Part shown: piece after piece, positions 35,151-42,987 of the stretch | How the letters are laid out: each line of letters opens with the position of its first letter | How positions within the stretch are numbered: position 1 is the first letter of the stretch | Source of the DNA: DATAGF01 sp963813355 | GTDB taxonomy: Bacteria > Actinomycetota > Thermoleophilia > Miltoncostaeales > Miltoncostaeaceae | DNA: 64,000 bases | Direction of reading: 5' to 3' | Assembly: GCA_963813355.1 (NCBI GenBank) | Contig: CAWEYS010000023.1 | Coordinates: forward strand, 124,001 to 188,000 | Made by a program: the position numbers and the translations under genes | The notes under the pieces: model-generated | Databases searched by the model: none | What the model was told of the DNA's origin: nothing | Seen by the model: only the letters and a program-made list of their open reading frames with translations

Positions 35151-35848
35151 GCGCGCGCGAGGTCCGCGATCGCCGCCGGCGCCTCGCGGATGCCGGCGAC
35201 CCGCGCGAACCGCGGGTGCGACTCCTCCAGCTCGGCGTGCTCGAGCGCCCAGGTGACGTGGTACGGCACGTGCACCCCCGCGCCCCCGAGCTCCAGGACC
35301 GGGGCGATGTCGGAGCGCACCGAGTTGCCCACCATGCAGAAGGCGGTGGGCTCCCCGCCCATGCGGGTGATCACGCGCGCGTAGGTCGCCGGGTCCTTCT
35401 CGGCCACGATCTCGACGTTCTCGAACAGCTCCGCGACCCCGGAGGCGGCCACCTTGGACTCCTGGTGGAAGAGGTCGCCCTTGGTGATCAGCACCAGCCG
35501 GTGCCGCCCGCCGAGCTCGTCGAGCGTCTCGGCGACCCCGTCCAGCAGCTCGACGGGGTGCGCCAGGAGCTCCTTGCCCATGGCGAGGATGTCGCCGATC
35601 CGGGTCGCGTCGATGCGGTGCTCCGTCAGGGTGAGGGCCGTCTCGATCATCGAGAGGGTGAAGCCCTTCACGCCGTAGCCGAACAGGGCGAGGTTGCGGC
35701 GCTCGGCCTCGAGCAGGGCCGCCCCGGCCGACTCCGCGTCGACCCAGGGCTCCAGCATCTCGGCGAAGCGCTGCTGGGTGACGTGGTAGTGGCCCTCGCT
35801 GTGCCAGAGGGTGTCGTCGCCGTCGACCCCGACGATGTCGATGCTCAT
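35147..35848 (-). CDS. HAD-superfamily hydrolase
   Basis: A 233-residue HAD phosphatase with motif I VGVDGDDTLWHSE (nucleophile Asp, second Asp replaced in the usual DxD pattern as DGDDT), motif II VLITKGD, a motif III lysine in VAEKDPATYA and motif IV VGNSVRSDI. As the first gene of the unit with cdd and deoA it may dephosphorylate nucleotides or sugar phosphates, but the natural substrate is unknown. ATG 35848 follows a TACACT -10 by 7 nt. Confidence 0.82.
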   Translation of the reverse strand: MSIDIVGVDGDDTLWHSEGHYHVTQQRFAEMLEPWVDAESAGAALLEAERRNLALFGYGVKGFTLSMIETALTLTEHRIDATRIGDILAMGKELLAHPVELLDGVAETLDELGGRHRLVLITKGDLFHQESKVAASGVAELFENVEIVAEKDPATYARVITRMGGEPTAFCMVGNSVRSDIAPVLELGGAGVHVPYHVTWALEHAELEESHPRFARVAGIREAPAAIADLARA

Positions 35849-35855
35849 GGCGGCA

Positions 35856-35861
35856 AGTGTA
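35856..35861 (-). promoter_or_regulatory. -10 element for a leaderless HAD-cdd-deoA transcript
   Basis: TACACT on the minus strand, 7 nt before the ATG at 35848 and without an RBS in between. It abuts copy C of the intergenic repeat, which would cover the -35 region. Confidence 0.5.
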
Positions 35862-35863
35862 AT

Positions 35864-35895
35864 GACAGCGTAAGCCGGGCCTCTCGCGGGCCCGG
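35864..35895 (+). repeat. dispersed intergenic repeat, copy C
   Basis: GACAGCGTAAGCCGGGCCTC followed by TCGCGGGCCCGG matches the consensus of the family with two changes in the flank and two bases (TA) missing in the arm. Unlike copies B and D it lies between divergent genes, over the promoter region of the HAD operon. Confidence 0.7.
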
Positions 35896-35983
35896 CAGGA
35901 CGCGCACCTCACGAGGGGCCGTATTGAGCCATGGGGGGGTGGCTCTTTCCGGCGCCTGCCCCGGCAAGCCGGTGCGCCGGTGT

Positions 35984-36042
35984 GCAAGATGGCCCGGCCA
36001 GGGTCATCTTGCGCGTCCCACGCGCCCGCAAGAGGCGCGTGG
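35984..36042 (+). repeat. two tandem perfect inverted repeats upstream of adenosine deaminase
   Basis: GCAAGATG (35984-35991) pairs with CATCTTGC (36005-36012) over a 13-base loop, and CCACGCGCC (36018-36026) pairs with GGCGCGTGG (36034-36042) over CGCAAGA. Both stems are perfect. They lie upstream of the likely TACCTT -10 (36071-36076) and so may be operators, terminators of unseen antisense transcription, or another repeat type. The second stem does not resemble the repeat family of copy C. Confidence 0.55.
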
Positions 36043-36082
36043 CACGCCGTCGCCTCAGGCCCCGGTTCACTACCTTTCACGC

Positions 36083-37156
36083 ATGGAGCTCGACCCCGGC
36101 AACGTCGTCCGCGCCCCCAAGGTCCTGCTGCACGACCACCTCGACGGCGGCCTGCGCCCGCGGACGATCGTGGAGCTGGCCCGCGAGACGGGCTACGGCG
36201 GCCTGCCCGCGAGCGACCCCGAGGAGCTGCGCGAGGTGATCTCGCACGGCGCCAACCGGAACGACCTCGTCCTCTACCTGGAGACGTTCGCCCACACGGT
36301 GGCGGTCATGCAGACGCGCGAGGCGCTGGAGCGGGTGGCCGCCGAGTGCGCCGAGGACCTCGCCGACGACGGGGTCGTCTACGCCGAGATCCGCTTCGCC
36401 CCCGAGCTGCACATCGGGGCCGGGCTCGAGCTCGACGAGGTCGTCGAGGCGGTCCTGGCCGGCTTCGAGCGCGGCACCTCGGGCCGCGAGCTGACCGTGC
36501 GGGTGCTCTGCTCGGCCATGCGCCAGCAGGCGAGCAGCCTCGAGATCGCCGAGCTGGCGCTGCGCCACCGCGACCAGGGGGTCTGCGGCTTCGACATCGC
36601 CGGCCCCGAGGCGGGCCACCCGCCCTCGCGCCACCTGGACGCCTTCTCGCGCGTGATGCGCGACAACTTCCACATCACGATCCACGCCGGCGAGGCCTTC
36701 GGGCTCCCGTCGATCGCCGAGGCGCTGCACGTGTGCGGCGCCGAGCGCCTGGGGCACGGGGTCCGCATCATCGACGACATCGCGGCCGACGGCGAGGGGG
36801 GCCACGCGCTCGGGCGCCTGGCGGCCTTCGTGCGCGACCGGCGGGTGCCCCTGGAGCTGTGCCCGTCCTCGAACGTCCACGTGGGAGCGGTGCCCTCGAT
36901 CGCCGACCACCCCGTCGGCCTGCTGGCCCGGCTTCGCTTCCGCGTGACGGTGAACACCGACAACCGGCTCATGAGCGAGACCTCGCTCAGCCAGGAGTTC
37001 CTGCACCTGGCCACGGCCTTCGGGTGGGACCTCGACGACATGCGCTGGGCGACCATCAACGCGATGAAGAGCGCCTTCCTGCCGTTCGACGACCGGCTCC
37101 ACCTCATCAACCGGGTGATCAAGCCGGGCTACGCCATGCTGGGCGCCGACGGGTAG
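36083..37156 (+). CDS. add: adenosine deaminase
   Basis: Converts adenosine and deoxyadenosine to inosine and deoxyinosine, which purine nucleoside phosphorylase then splits. The 357 residues show the metal site VLLHDHLDGGLRP (H-x-H), the late HAGEAFG with His/Glu, and the SSNVHVG segment; the usual final metal aspartate appears in the NTDNRLMS motif, where many family members have NTDDP. ATG 36083 follows TACCTT by 6 nt. The gene faces the LOG-family gene convergently. Confidence 0.9.
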   Translation: MELDPGNVVRAPKVLLHDHLDGGLRPRTIVELARETGYGGLPASDPEELREVISHGANRNDLVLYLETFAHTVAVMQTREALERVAAECAEDLADDGVVYAEIRFAPELHIGAGLELDEVVEAVLAGFERGTSGRELTVRVLCSAMRQQASSLEIAELALRHRDQGVCGFDIAGPEAGHPPSRHLDAFSRVMRDNFHITIHAGEAFGLPSIAEALHVCGAERLGHGVRIIDDIAADGEGGHALGRLAAFVRDRRVPLELCPSSNVHVGAVPSIADHPVGLLARLRFRVTVNTDNRLMSETSLSQEFLHLATAFGWDLDDMRWATINAMKSAFLPFDDRLHLINRVIKPGYAMLGADG

Positions 37157-37159
37157 GGA

Positions 37160-37226
37160 GTCAGCCTAGGCCGGGCCTCTTAGCGGGCCCGGCCGAGGCC
37201 ATCAGGCCCCTGGCCGGGGCCCGATG
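37160..37226 (+). repeat. dispersed intergenic repeat, copy D
   Basis: Starting 3 bp after the adenosine deaminase stop, GTCAGCCTAGGCCGGGCCTC, TTAGCGGGCCCGG and a following CCGAGGCCATCAGGCCCCTG block match the minus-strand reading of copy B along about 60 bp. The second 17-base arm of copy B is missing, so only the inner CCCCTGGCCGGGG part can fold. The rest of the gap to 37288 shows nothing else. Confidence 0.78.
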
Positions 37227-37288
37227 TGGACCGGCGGCACCGCCTTCGGCGGGAACGGCCGCCGGGACAAGCACCTCAGACGCTGGTC

Positions 37289-37879
37289 TCAGATCCTCGG
37301 CGCGTCGTCGAACTTCGGCAGGCCCGGGGGCTCCCACGCCGCCAGGGCGTCGAGCAGGGCGGCCGGGTCGTCGTCGGCCAGGAGCATGGCGCGGTGGCCG
37401 GGGCGGACGAATCCGGCCTCGACGGCCCAGTCGAGCATCGCCCGCAGCGGCCCCCAGTAGCCGCCGGCGTCGAGCAGGCCGACCGGCTTGTCGTGGATGC
37501 GGAGCTGCGTCCAGGTGAGGGCCTCGATCAGCTCCTCGATCGTGCCGACCCCGCCGGGGAGGGCGACGAAGGCGTCGGCGCGATCCGCCATCAGCGCCTT
37601 GCGCTCGTGCATGGTCTCGACCACGAGCAGCTCGGTGAGGCCGCCGTGGGCGATCTCCCGGGCGTCCAGCGCCCGCGGGATGACCCCCGTGACCGGCGCG
37701 CCCGCGGCGAGCGCGGCGTCGGCCAGGACGCCCATCAGGCCCACCGAGCCGCCGCCGTAGACGATGCCCAGGCCGCGCCGCCCGATCTCCCGGGCGAGCG
37801 CCTCCGCGGCCTCGGCGTAGCGGGGGTCGGCGCCCGGGTACGAGCCGGCGTAGACGCAGACTGTCCTGAGCGCGGGCAC
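37289..37879 (-). CDS. LOG-family nucleoside 5'-monophosphate phosphoribohydrolase
   Basis: TIGR00730-type protein of 196 residues. VCVYAGSYPGADPRYAEAA opens the fold, VYGGGSVGLMGVLADAAL is the nucleotide-binding region, and LPGGVGTIEELIEALTW is the conserved PGGxGTxxE signature with the catalytic Glu; the upstream METMHERK supplies the Arg. Plant LOG proteins activate cytokinins, but bacterial members commonly cleave AMP-like nucleotides to base and ribose-5-phosphate, which would fit this nucleoside operon. It follows the damaged kinase by 10 bp. Confidence 0.85.
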   Translation of the reverse strand: MPALRTVCVYAGSYPGADPRYAEAAEALAREIGRRGLGIVYGGGSVGLMGVLADAALAAGAPVTGVIPRALDAREIAHGGLTELLVVETMHERKALMADRADAFVALPGGVGTIEELIEALTWTQLRIHDKPVGLLDAGGYWGPLRAMLDWAVEAGFVRPGHRAMLLADDDPAALLDALAAWEPPGLPKFDDAPRI

Positions 37880-37889
37880 CGGCGGGATG

Positions 37890-38790
37890 CTACGGACGGG
37901 CGCCCGGCCGCGCGACGACCCGGGCGGCCAGCCCGCACGCCGCCTCCAGGGCCGCGCGCGGGCCGCGCCCCTCGCGACGGCGCGGCGAGCCACGCCGCCG
38001 CGAACGCGTCGCCGGCGCCGGTGCTGTCGATCACGGGGCCGGGCGGCGGCCGCCGCCGGAACGCGCACGGACGCCGCCGTCCGCGCCGGCCCAGACCGCG
38101 CCCTCGCCCCCGAGCTTGAGGACGACCTCGTCGCGGCCCTGCAGCAGCCGGGGCGCCGCGACCTCGGGCTCGCGGGAGCCGGTGAGCACCTCGGCCTCGT
38201 CGCGGGTCGCGATGATGCGTCCCCGCGCCCAGGGCCATGCCCAGGAAGGCGTCGCGGCGCCACCTCCGCCAGCGGGGCGGTCGACGCCGGGTCGACCGAG
38301 GCGGCCACCCCCGCCTCGCGGGCGGCGGCCAGGGCGGCGACGGCGGCGGGGCGGCTCCCGGCCCGCAGGAGCGCGTACCCGGACACGTGCAGGTGGCCCC
38401 CGGGGCGGAACTCGTCGCGCGGCAGGTCGGCCGCGGCTCCAGGCGCGCGTTGGCGCCGGGATCGGTGAGCATGGTCCGCTCCCCGTCGGGGCCCACGATC
38501 ACCACGCAGGCGCCCGGTCCGCCCGGGGCGCACCGCGAGCCGCGGCGTCGACCCCCGCCTCGGCCAGCGACCGGGCGGCCTCGCGGCCGGCCTCGTCGTC
38601 CCCGACGCACCCGGCGAAGACGACGGGCACCCCCAGCCGGGCCAGCCACGCCGCCGTGTTGGCGCCCCCGCCGCCGGGGCGGGCCTCGACGACGGCCGGG
38701 GTGTCGCTGCCGCGGCGCGGGCGGCGCGGCGAGCCGCGCGGAGACGTCGCGCATGACGTCCCCCACGACCACCACGGGCCCGTCGCTCAC
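37890..38790 (-). pseudogene. PfkB-family sugar/pseudouridine kinase, multiply frameshifted
   Basis: Joined pieces from all three frames give a ribokinase-like kinase: VVVVGDVMRDVSARLA, PGGGGANTAAWLARLG, GDDEAGREAARSLAEAGVD, VVIVGPDGERTMLTDPGAN, DEFRPGGHLHVSGYALL, then AFLGMALG, EVVLKLGGEGAVW and the active-site DSTGAGDAFAAAWLA. Pseudouridine kinase is the natural partner of the adjacent psuG, but other sugars are possible. About eight frame changes occur in 900 bp; all can be undone by removing one or two G/C bases each, ten in total, leaving a 296-residue protein. GTG 38790 overlaps the psuG stop. Confidence 0.8.
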
Positions 38791-39677
38791 GCCGCGGCGA
38801 TCGCGGCGGCCAGGGCCGCGTTGCGCAGCACGAGCGCCACGTTGACGCGCACGCTCTCGCCGCCCGTGCCCTCGTGGAAGCGCCCGAGCACGAAGGGCGT
38901 GGCCTCCTTGCCCGCCGCGCCGGCGGCCTCGGCGGCCCGGAGGGCCTCGGCGAGCACCCGCTCGTGCAGCGCCGGGTCCATCTGGAGGTCCTCGGGCAGC
39001 GGGTTGGCCACCACGAGCGCCTGGGGCAGCCGCAGCTCGCGCCGCGCCCGCTGGATCGCGGCGACCTCGCCGGGCGAGTCGGCGCGCCAGGGCACCGGGT
39101 GGCCCGCGTCGCTCAGGTAGAAGCCGGCCAGGCGGTCGGTGCGGTAGCCGATCACCGGGACGGACAGGGTCTCGAGCCGCTCCAGCGTGGCCCCGACGTC
39201 GAGGATGGACTTGACCCCCGCGCACACCACGACGATCGGGCACGACGCGAGGGCGGCGAGGTCGGCCGACTCGTCGAAGCTGGACGACGCGCCGCGGTGG
39301 ACGCCGCCGAGGCCGCCGGTGGCGAAGGCCGGGATGCCGGCGAGGGCGGCGACGTGGGCCGTGGCCGCCACCGTGGTCGCGCCGGGCCGCCCGCTCGCCA
39401 CCCCCGGGCCGAGGTCGCGCAGGCTGAGCTTCTCGACCCCGTCCGCCAGGGCGATCTCCTCCAGGGCCTCGGCCCCCAGCCCCACCCGCACCCGGCCGCC
39501 CAGGACCGCGATCGTCGCCGGCACGGCGCCCTCGGCGCGGACGGCGTCCTCGATCTCGCCCGCCACGCGCAGGTTGTCGGGCCGCGGGAGCCCGTGGGCG
39601 ATGATCGTCGACTCCAGGGCCACCACGGGCCGGCCCGCCGCGAGCGCCGCGGCGACCTCCTCGGCGACCTCGACCAT
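38787..39677 (-). CDS. psuG: pseudouridine-5'-phosphate glycosidase
   Basis: Splits pseudouridine monophosphate into uracil and ribose-5-phosphate using a C-C bond cleavage. The 296 residues contain VALESTIIAHGLPRPDN, the catalytic Lys in VCAGVKSILDVGATLE, FATGGLGGVHRGA and VANPLPEDLQMD, all diagnostic. It lies between the short aldehyde-dehydrogenase paralogue and the (damaged) kinase that would provide its substrate. Confidence 0.93.
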   Translation of the reverse strand: MVEVAEEVAAALAAGRPVVALESTIIAHGLPRPDNLRVAGEIEDAVRAEGAVPATIAVLGGRVRVGLGAEALEEIALADGVEKLSLRDLGPGVASGRPGATTVAATAHVAALAGIPAFATGGLGGVHRGASSSFDESADLAALASCPIVVVCAGVKSILDVGATLERLETLSVPVIGYRTDRLAGFYLSDAGHPVPWRADSPGEVAAIQRARRELRLPQALVVANPLPEDLQMDPALHERVLAEALRAAEAAGAAGKEATPFVLGRFHEGTGGESVRVNVALVLRNAALAAAIAAA

Positions 39678-40519
39678 CAGATGCGTGCGGGGTGCCAGAC
39701 CGTCCGGATCTCGCAGAAGGCCATGGCCGTCGCCAGGCTCTCCGTCCCGCCGGTGCGCGGCGTGCGCTTGAGGTTCTCCGCCGCCCGCGCCTCGAGGTCG
39801 GCCGCCAGGGCCGCCGGGGCGCCGCTCAGGTCGATGAGGTCGACGTCCTCGTGGTCGGCCATCCAGGGCAGGAGCTGGGCCCCGTCCCCGGTCAGGAGGT
39901 TCACCACCCCGCCGGGGACGTCCGAGGTCGCGACGACCTCCCCGAGCGTGCTGGTGACGAGCGCCGCCGGTCCGCCGGCCAGCGCCACGACGGCGTTGCC
40001 GGCCATGATCGCCGGGCAGACCAGCCCGAGGACCCCGCGGACGCCGCCGTCGTCGGGGCAGGCGAGCGCGCAGACCCCGAGCGGCACGGTCCCGGAGAGG
40101 TTGAGGAACGGCCCGGCCACCGGGTTCACGCCGCCCGCGAGCTGGTCGAGCTTGTCGGCGAAGCCCGCCCAGTAGACGGCGGCGTCCACCGCGGCCTCCA
40201 CGTCGGCGCGCGCGGCGTCCGGGTCGACGCCCACCGCCTCGAGCTCGGCGGCGAGCTGCCCGGCGCGGCCCTCCAGCACCTCGGCGACGCGGTAGAGGAT
40301 CTGGCCCCGGTTGTAGGCCGTGCGCTCGGCCCAGGAGCGCTGGGCGCCGCGGGCGGCCCGCACCGCGTCGCGCACGTCCTTGCGCGAGGCGCGCGCGACG
40401 TGCGCCAGCACCCGCCCGTCGGGCGCGGTCACGGCCATCGTGCGGCCCGACTCCGAGCGCGGGAAGGCCCCGCCGATGAACAGCTTGTAGGTCTTGCGGA
40501 CGGCCAGCCGGTCGCTCAT
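39677..40519 (-). CDS. truncated aldehyde dehydrogenase-like protein (no catalytic domain)
   Basis: A 280-residue protein that aligns with the N-terminal half of aldehyde dehydrogenases: YKLFIGGAFPRSESGR, then VARASRKDVRDAVRAARGAQ, and NAVVALAGGPAALVTS where active enzymes have the NAD-binding NTVVLKPAE. It ends after GTESLATAMAFCEIRTVWHP and lacks the catalytic cysteine domain. The reading frame is clean and overlaps its neighbours by 4 bp, so this looks like a real short paralogue beside the full enzyme, perhaps a partner subunit, rather than recent decay. Confidence 0.72.
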   Translation of the reverse strand: MSDRLAVRKTYKLFIGGAFPRSESGRTMAVTAPDGRVLAHVARASRKDVRDAVRAARGAQRSWAERTAYNRGQILYRVAEVLEGRAGQLAAELEAVGVDPDAARADVEAAVDAAVYWAGFADKLDQLAGGVNPVAGPFLNLSGTVPLGVCALACPDDGGVRGVLGLVCPAIMAGNAVVALAGGPAALVTSTLGEVVATSDVPGGVVNLLTGDGAQLLPWMADHEDVDLIDLSGAPAALAADLEARAAENLKRTPRTGGTESLATAMAFCEIRTVWHPARI

Positions 40520-42012
40520 GCGCCGGCCGGCTCCAGGGAGAGGTACTCGGTCAGGCCCTGCCGGCCGCCCTCGCGCCCGAACCCCGACTCGCGGACGCCG
40601 CCGAACGGGCTGGCCGGGTCGAAGCGGTTGAAGGTGTTCGCCCAGACGACCCCGGCCCGCAGGCGCTGGGAGACCCAGAGGATCCGCGAGCCCTTCTCGG
40701 TCCAGACGCCGGCCGACAGGCCGTAGCGGGTGGCGTTCGCCTTGGCGACGCCCTCGGCCTCGGTGCGGAAGGTCTGCACGGTCAGCACCGGGCCGAAGAC
40801 CTCCTCGCGGACGATCGCCTCGGATCCGCCGACGCCGCTGACGATCGTGGGCGGGAAGAAGAAGCCGCGCTCGGGCAGGGCGCGGTCCGGCTGGTCGATG
40901 CGGCAGCCCTCCGCGGCGGCGCCGTCCACGTAGCCCCGGATGCGCTCGAGCTGGGCCGACGAGTTGATGGCGCCGACGTCGGTGTTCTTGTCGAGCGGGT
41001 CGCCCACCCGCAGCAGCTCGACCCGGCGCCGCAGCCGCTCGAGCAGGTCGTCGGCGACGCCCTCCTGCACCAGCAGCCGCGAGCCCGCGCAGCAGACGTG
41101 GCCCTGGTTGAAGAAGATCCCGTCCACGATCCCCTCGACCGCCTGGTCGAGGGCCGCGTCGTCGAACACCAGGTGGGCGCCCTTGCCCCCGAGCTCGAGG
41201 GTGAGCCGCGTGCCGGTGCCGGCCAGCGCGCGCCGGATCGCCTTGCCCACCTCGGTCGAGCCGGTGAAGGCGACCTTGTCCACCCCCGGGTGGGCCGCGA
41301 GGGCCGCGCCGGTGGCGCCGGCGCCCGTGACCACGTTGACCACGCCCGGCGGCAGGTCGGCCTCCTGGATCAGCTCGGCCAGGAGCAGCGCCGTGAGCGG
41401 CGTGGTCTCGGCCGGCTTCAGCACCACCGTGTTGCCGCAGGCGAGCGCCGGCGCGATCTTCCAGGCGGCCATCAGCAGCGGGAAGTTCCAGGGGATGATC
41501 TGGCCCACCACCCCGAGCGGCCGCGCGGCCATGCCCGGGACGGCGTACTCCAGCTTGTCCGCCCACCCCGCGTGGTAGAAGAAATGGGCCGCCACCAGCG
41601 GGAGGTCGATGTCGCGCGACTCGCGGATCGGCTTGCCGCCGTCGATCGACTCCAGCACCGCCAGCTCCCGCGAGCGGTCCTGGATCAGCCGCGCCAGCCG
41701 GAAGAGGTACTTCGCGCGCGCCCGCCCCGGCAGGTCGCGCCAGCCCTCCTCGTAGGCGCGCCGGGCGGCGGCGACCGCGTCGTCGACGTCGGACGCGCCG
41801 GCCTCGGCCACGACGGCGAGGTGGTCGCCGGTGGCCGGCTCGATCGTGGCGAGCTCGCCGCCGTCGCGCGGCTCGCGCTCCTCGCCGCCGATCACCAGGC
41901 CGTAGCGGGGCCGGATCGCCACGATGTCGCGCCCCTCGAGCGAGGGGACGTACTGGGAGAACGTCTGCGCGAGGTCGCCGGTCGCGGCCTCCTTGCGGGG
42001 GGTCGTCGTCAT
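40516..42012 (-). CDS. NAD(P)-dependent aldehyde dehydrogenase
   Basis: Complete 498-residue enzyme with QIIPWNFPLLMAAWKIAPAL, NTVVLKPAETTPL, GSTEVGKAI, the general-base glutamate in LELGGKGAHLV and the catalytic cysteine in NQGHVCCAGSRLLV. As a neighbour of deoC it probably oxidises the acetaldehyde released from deoxyribose-5-phosphate. The exact aldehyde is an inference. It overlaps deoC and the short paralogue. Confidence 0.9.
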   Translation of the reverse strand: MTTTPRKEAATGDLAQTFSQYVPSLEGRDIVAIRPRYGLVIGGEEREPRDGGELATIEPATGDHLAVVAEAGASDVDDAVAAARRAYEEGWRDLPGRARAKYLFRLARLIQDRSRELAVLESIDGGKPIRESRDIDLPLVAAHFFYHAGWADKLEYAVPGMAARPLGVVGQIIPWNFPLLMAAWKIAPALACGNTVVLKPAETTPLTALLLAELIQEADLPPGVVNVVTGAGATGAALAAHPGVDKVAFTGSTEVGKAIRRALAGTGTRLTLELGGKGAHLVFDDAALDQAVEGIVDGIFFNQGHVCCAGSRLLVQEGVADDLLERLRRRVELLRVGDPLDKNTDVGAINSSAQLERIRGYVDGAAAEGCRIDQPDRALPERGFFFPPTIVSGVGGSEAIVREEVFGPVLTVQTFRTEAEGVAKANATRYGLSAGVWTEKGSRILWVSQRLRAGVVWANTFNRFDPASPFGGVRESGFGREGGRQGLTEYLSLEPAGA

Positions 42013-42956
42013 CAGTCCACCGGGAGGTCGTCGGTGCGGCCGTAGCGCCCCGAGCGCGCGAAGCGCCGCTGCAGGACGATGTCGTTCAGGAGGGTCGAGG
42101 CGCCGAGGCGGAAGCGGTCGGGGGTCAGCCAGCCGGCGCCGAGCGTCTCGGCCACGAGCGCCAGGTAGCCGAGCGCCTGCTTGGAGGTGCGGATGCCGCC
42201 CGCGAGCTTCAGCCCCACCTCCCGCCCGGTGGCGTCGGCGTACTCGCGGATCGCCTCCGCCATGCAGAGCGCGACCGCCGGCGTCGCCGCCGACGGCAGC
42301 TTGCCGGTCGAGGTCTTGATCACGTCGCTGCCGGCCGCCATCGCGACCATCGCGGCCAGGCGCACGGTCTCGTACGAGCCGAGCTCGCCGGTCTCCAGGA
42401 TCGTCTTGAGGTGGGCGTCTCCGCAGGCCTCCTTTGACGCCGCCACCTCGTCGTGGACGACGTCCAGCCGCCCCGCCAGCAGCGCCCCCCGGTTGAGGAC
42501 GATGTCGATCTCGTCGGCGCCGTCGGCCACCGCGTCGCGGATCTCGTCGAGGCGTTCCTGCAGCGGGCTCTGGCCCGACGGGAAGGCGCCCGCGACCGAG
42601 GCCACCCGCACGGGCGTGCCGGCCAGCGCGTCGCGCGCGACGCCCACCAGCGCCCCGTAGACGCACACCGCCGCCACCGGGGGGACCGTGGGGTCGTCCG
42701 GGTCGGGCCGCAGCGCCCGGGCGCACATCGCGCGGACCTTGCCGGGCGTGTCGGCGCCCTCGAGCGTGGTGAGGTCGATGCACCGGATGGCCAGCTCGAG
42801 GCCCGCGCGCTTGCTCTCGCGCTTGATCGAGCGGGAGGTGAGCCGGGCGGCGCGCTCCTCCAGGGCCAGGCCGTTGACGGCCGCGACCCGGAGGGGCGGC
42901 TCGCCGGCGAGGCCGTCGAGCAGGGTCCCCCGGCCATCGCGCGAGAGCGAGAGCAT
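42012..42956 (-). CDS. deoC: deoxyribose-phosphate aldolase
   Basis: Class I aldolase that splits 2-deoxyribose-5-phosphate into glyceraldehyde-3-phosphate and acetaldehyde. The 314 residues have DEIDIVLNRGALLAG, LKTILETGEL and the Schiff-base lysine in DVIKTSTGKLPSAAT, then GLKLAGGIRTSKQAL. It has about 40-90 residues more at the N-terminus than the short E. coli type, as is common in actinomycete and eukaryote-like DeoC. ATG 42956 is 32 bp behind the mutase stop. Confidence 0.92.
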   Translation of the reverse strand: MLSLSRDGRGTLLDGLAGEPPLRVAAVNGLALEERAARLTSRSIKRESKRAGLELAIRCIDLTTLEGADTPGKVRAMCARALRPDPDDPTVPPVAAVCVYGALVGVARDALAGTPVRVASVAGAFPSGQSPLQERLDEIRDAVADGADEIDIVLNRGALLAGRLDVVHDEVAASKEACGDAHLKTILETGELGSYETVRLAAMVAMAAGSDVIKTSTGKLPSAATPAVALCMAEAIREYADATGREVGLKLAGGIRTSKQALGYLALVAETLGAGWLTPDRFRLGASTLLNDIVLQRRFARSGRYGRTDDLPVD

Positions 42957-42987
42957 GGGGTGATCTTGGCACGCTCCGGGGCGCGCG

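Noticed and set aside
16224..37226. Insertion sequence remnants
   Set aside because: The repeats are short, have no ORF and no target duplications that I can see. I keep them as an intergenic repeat family of unknown origin.
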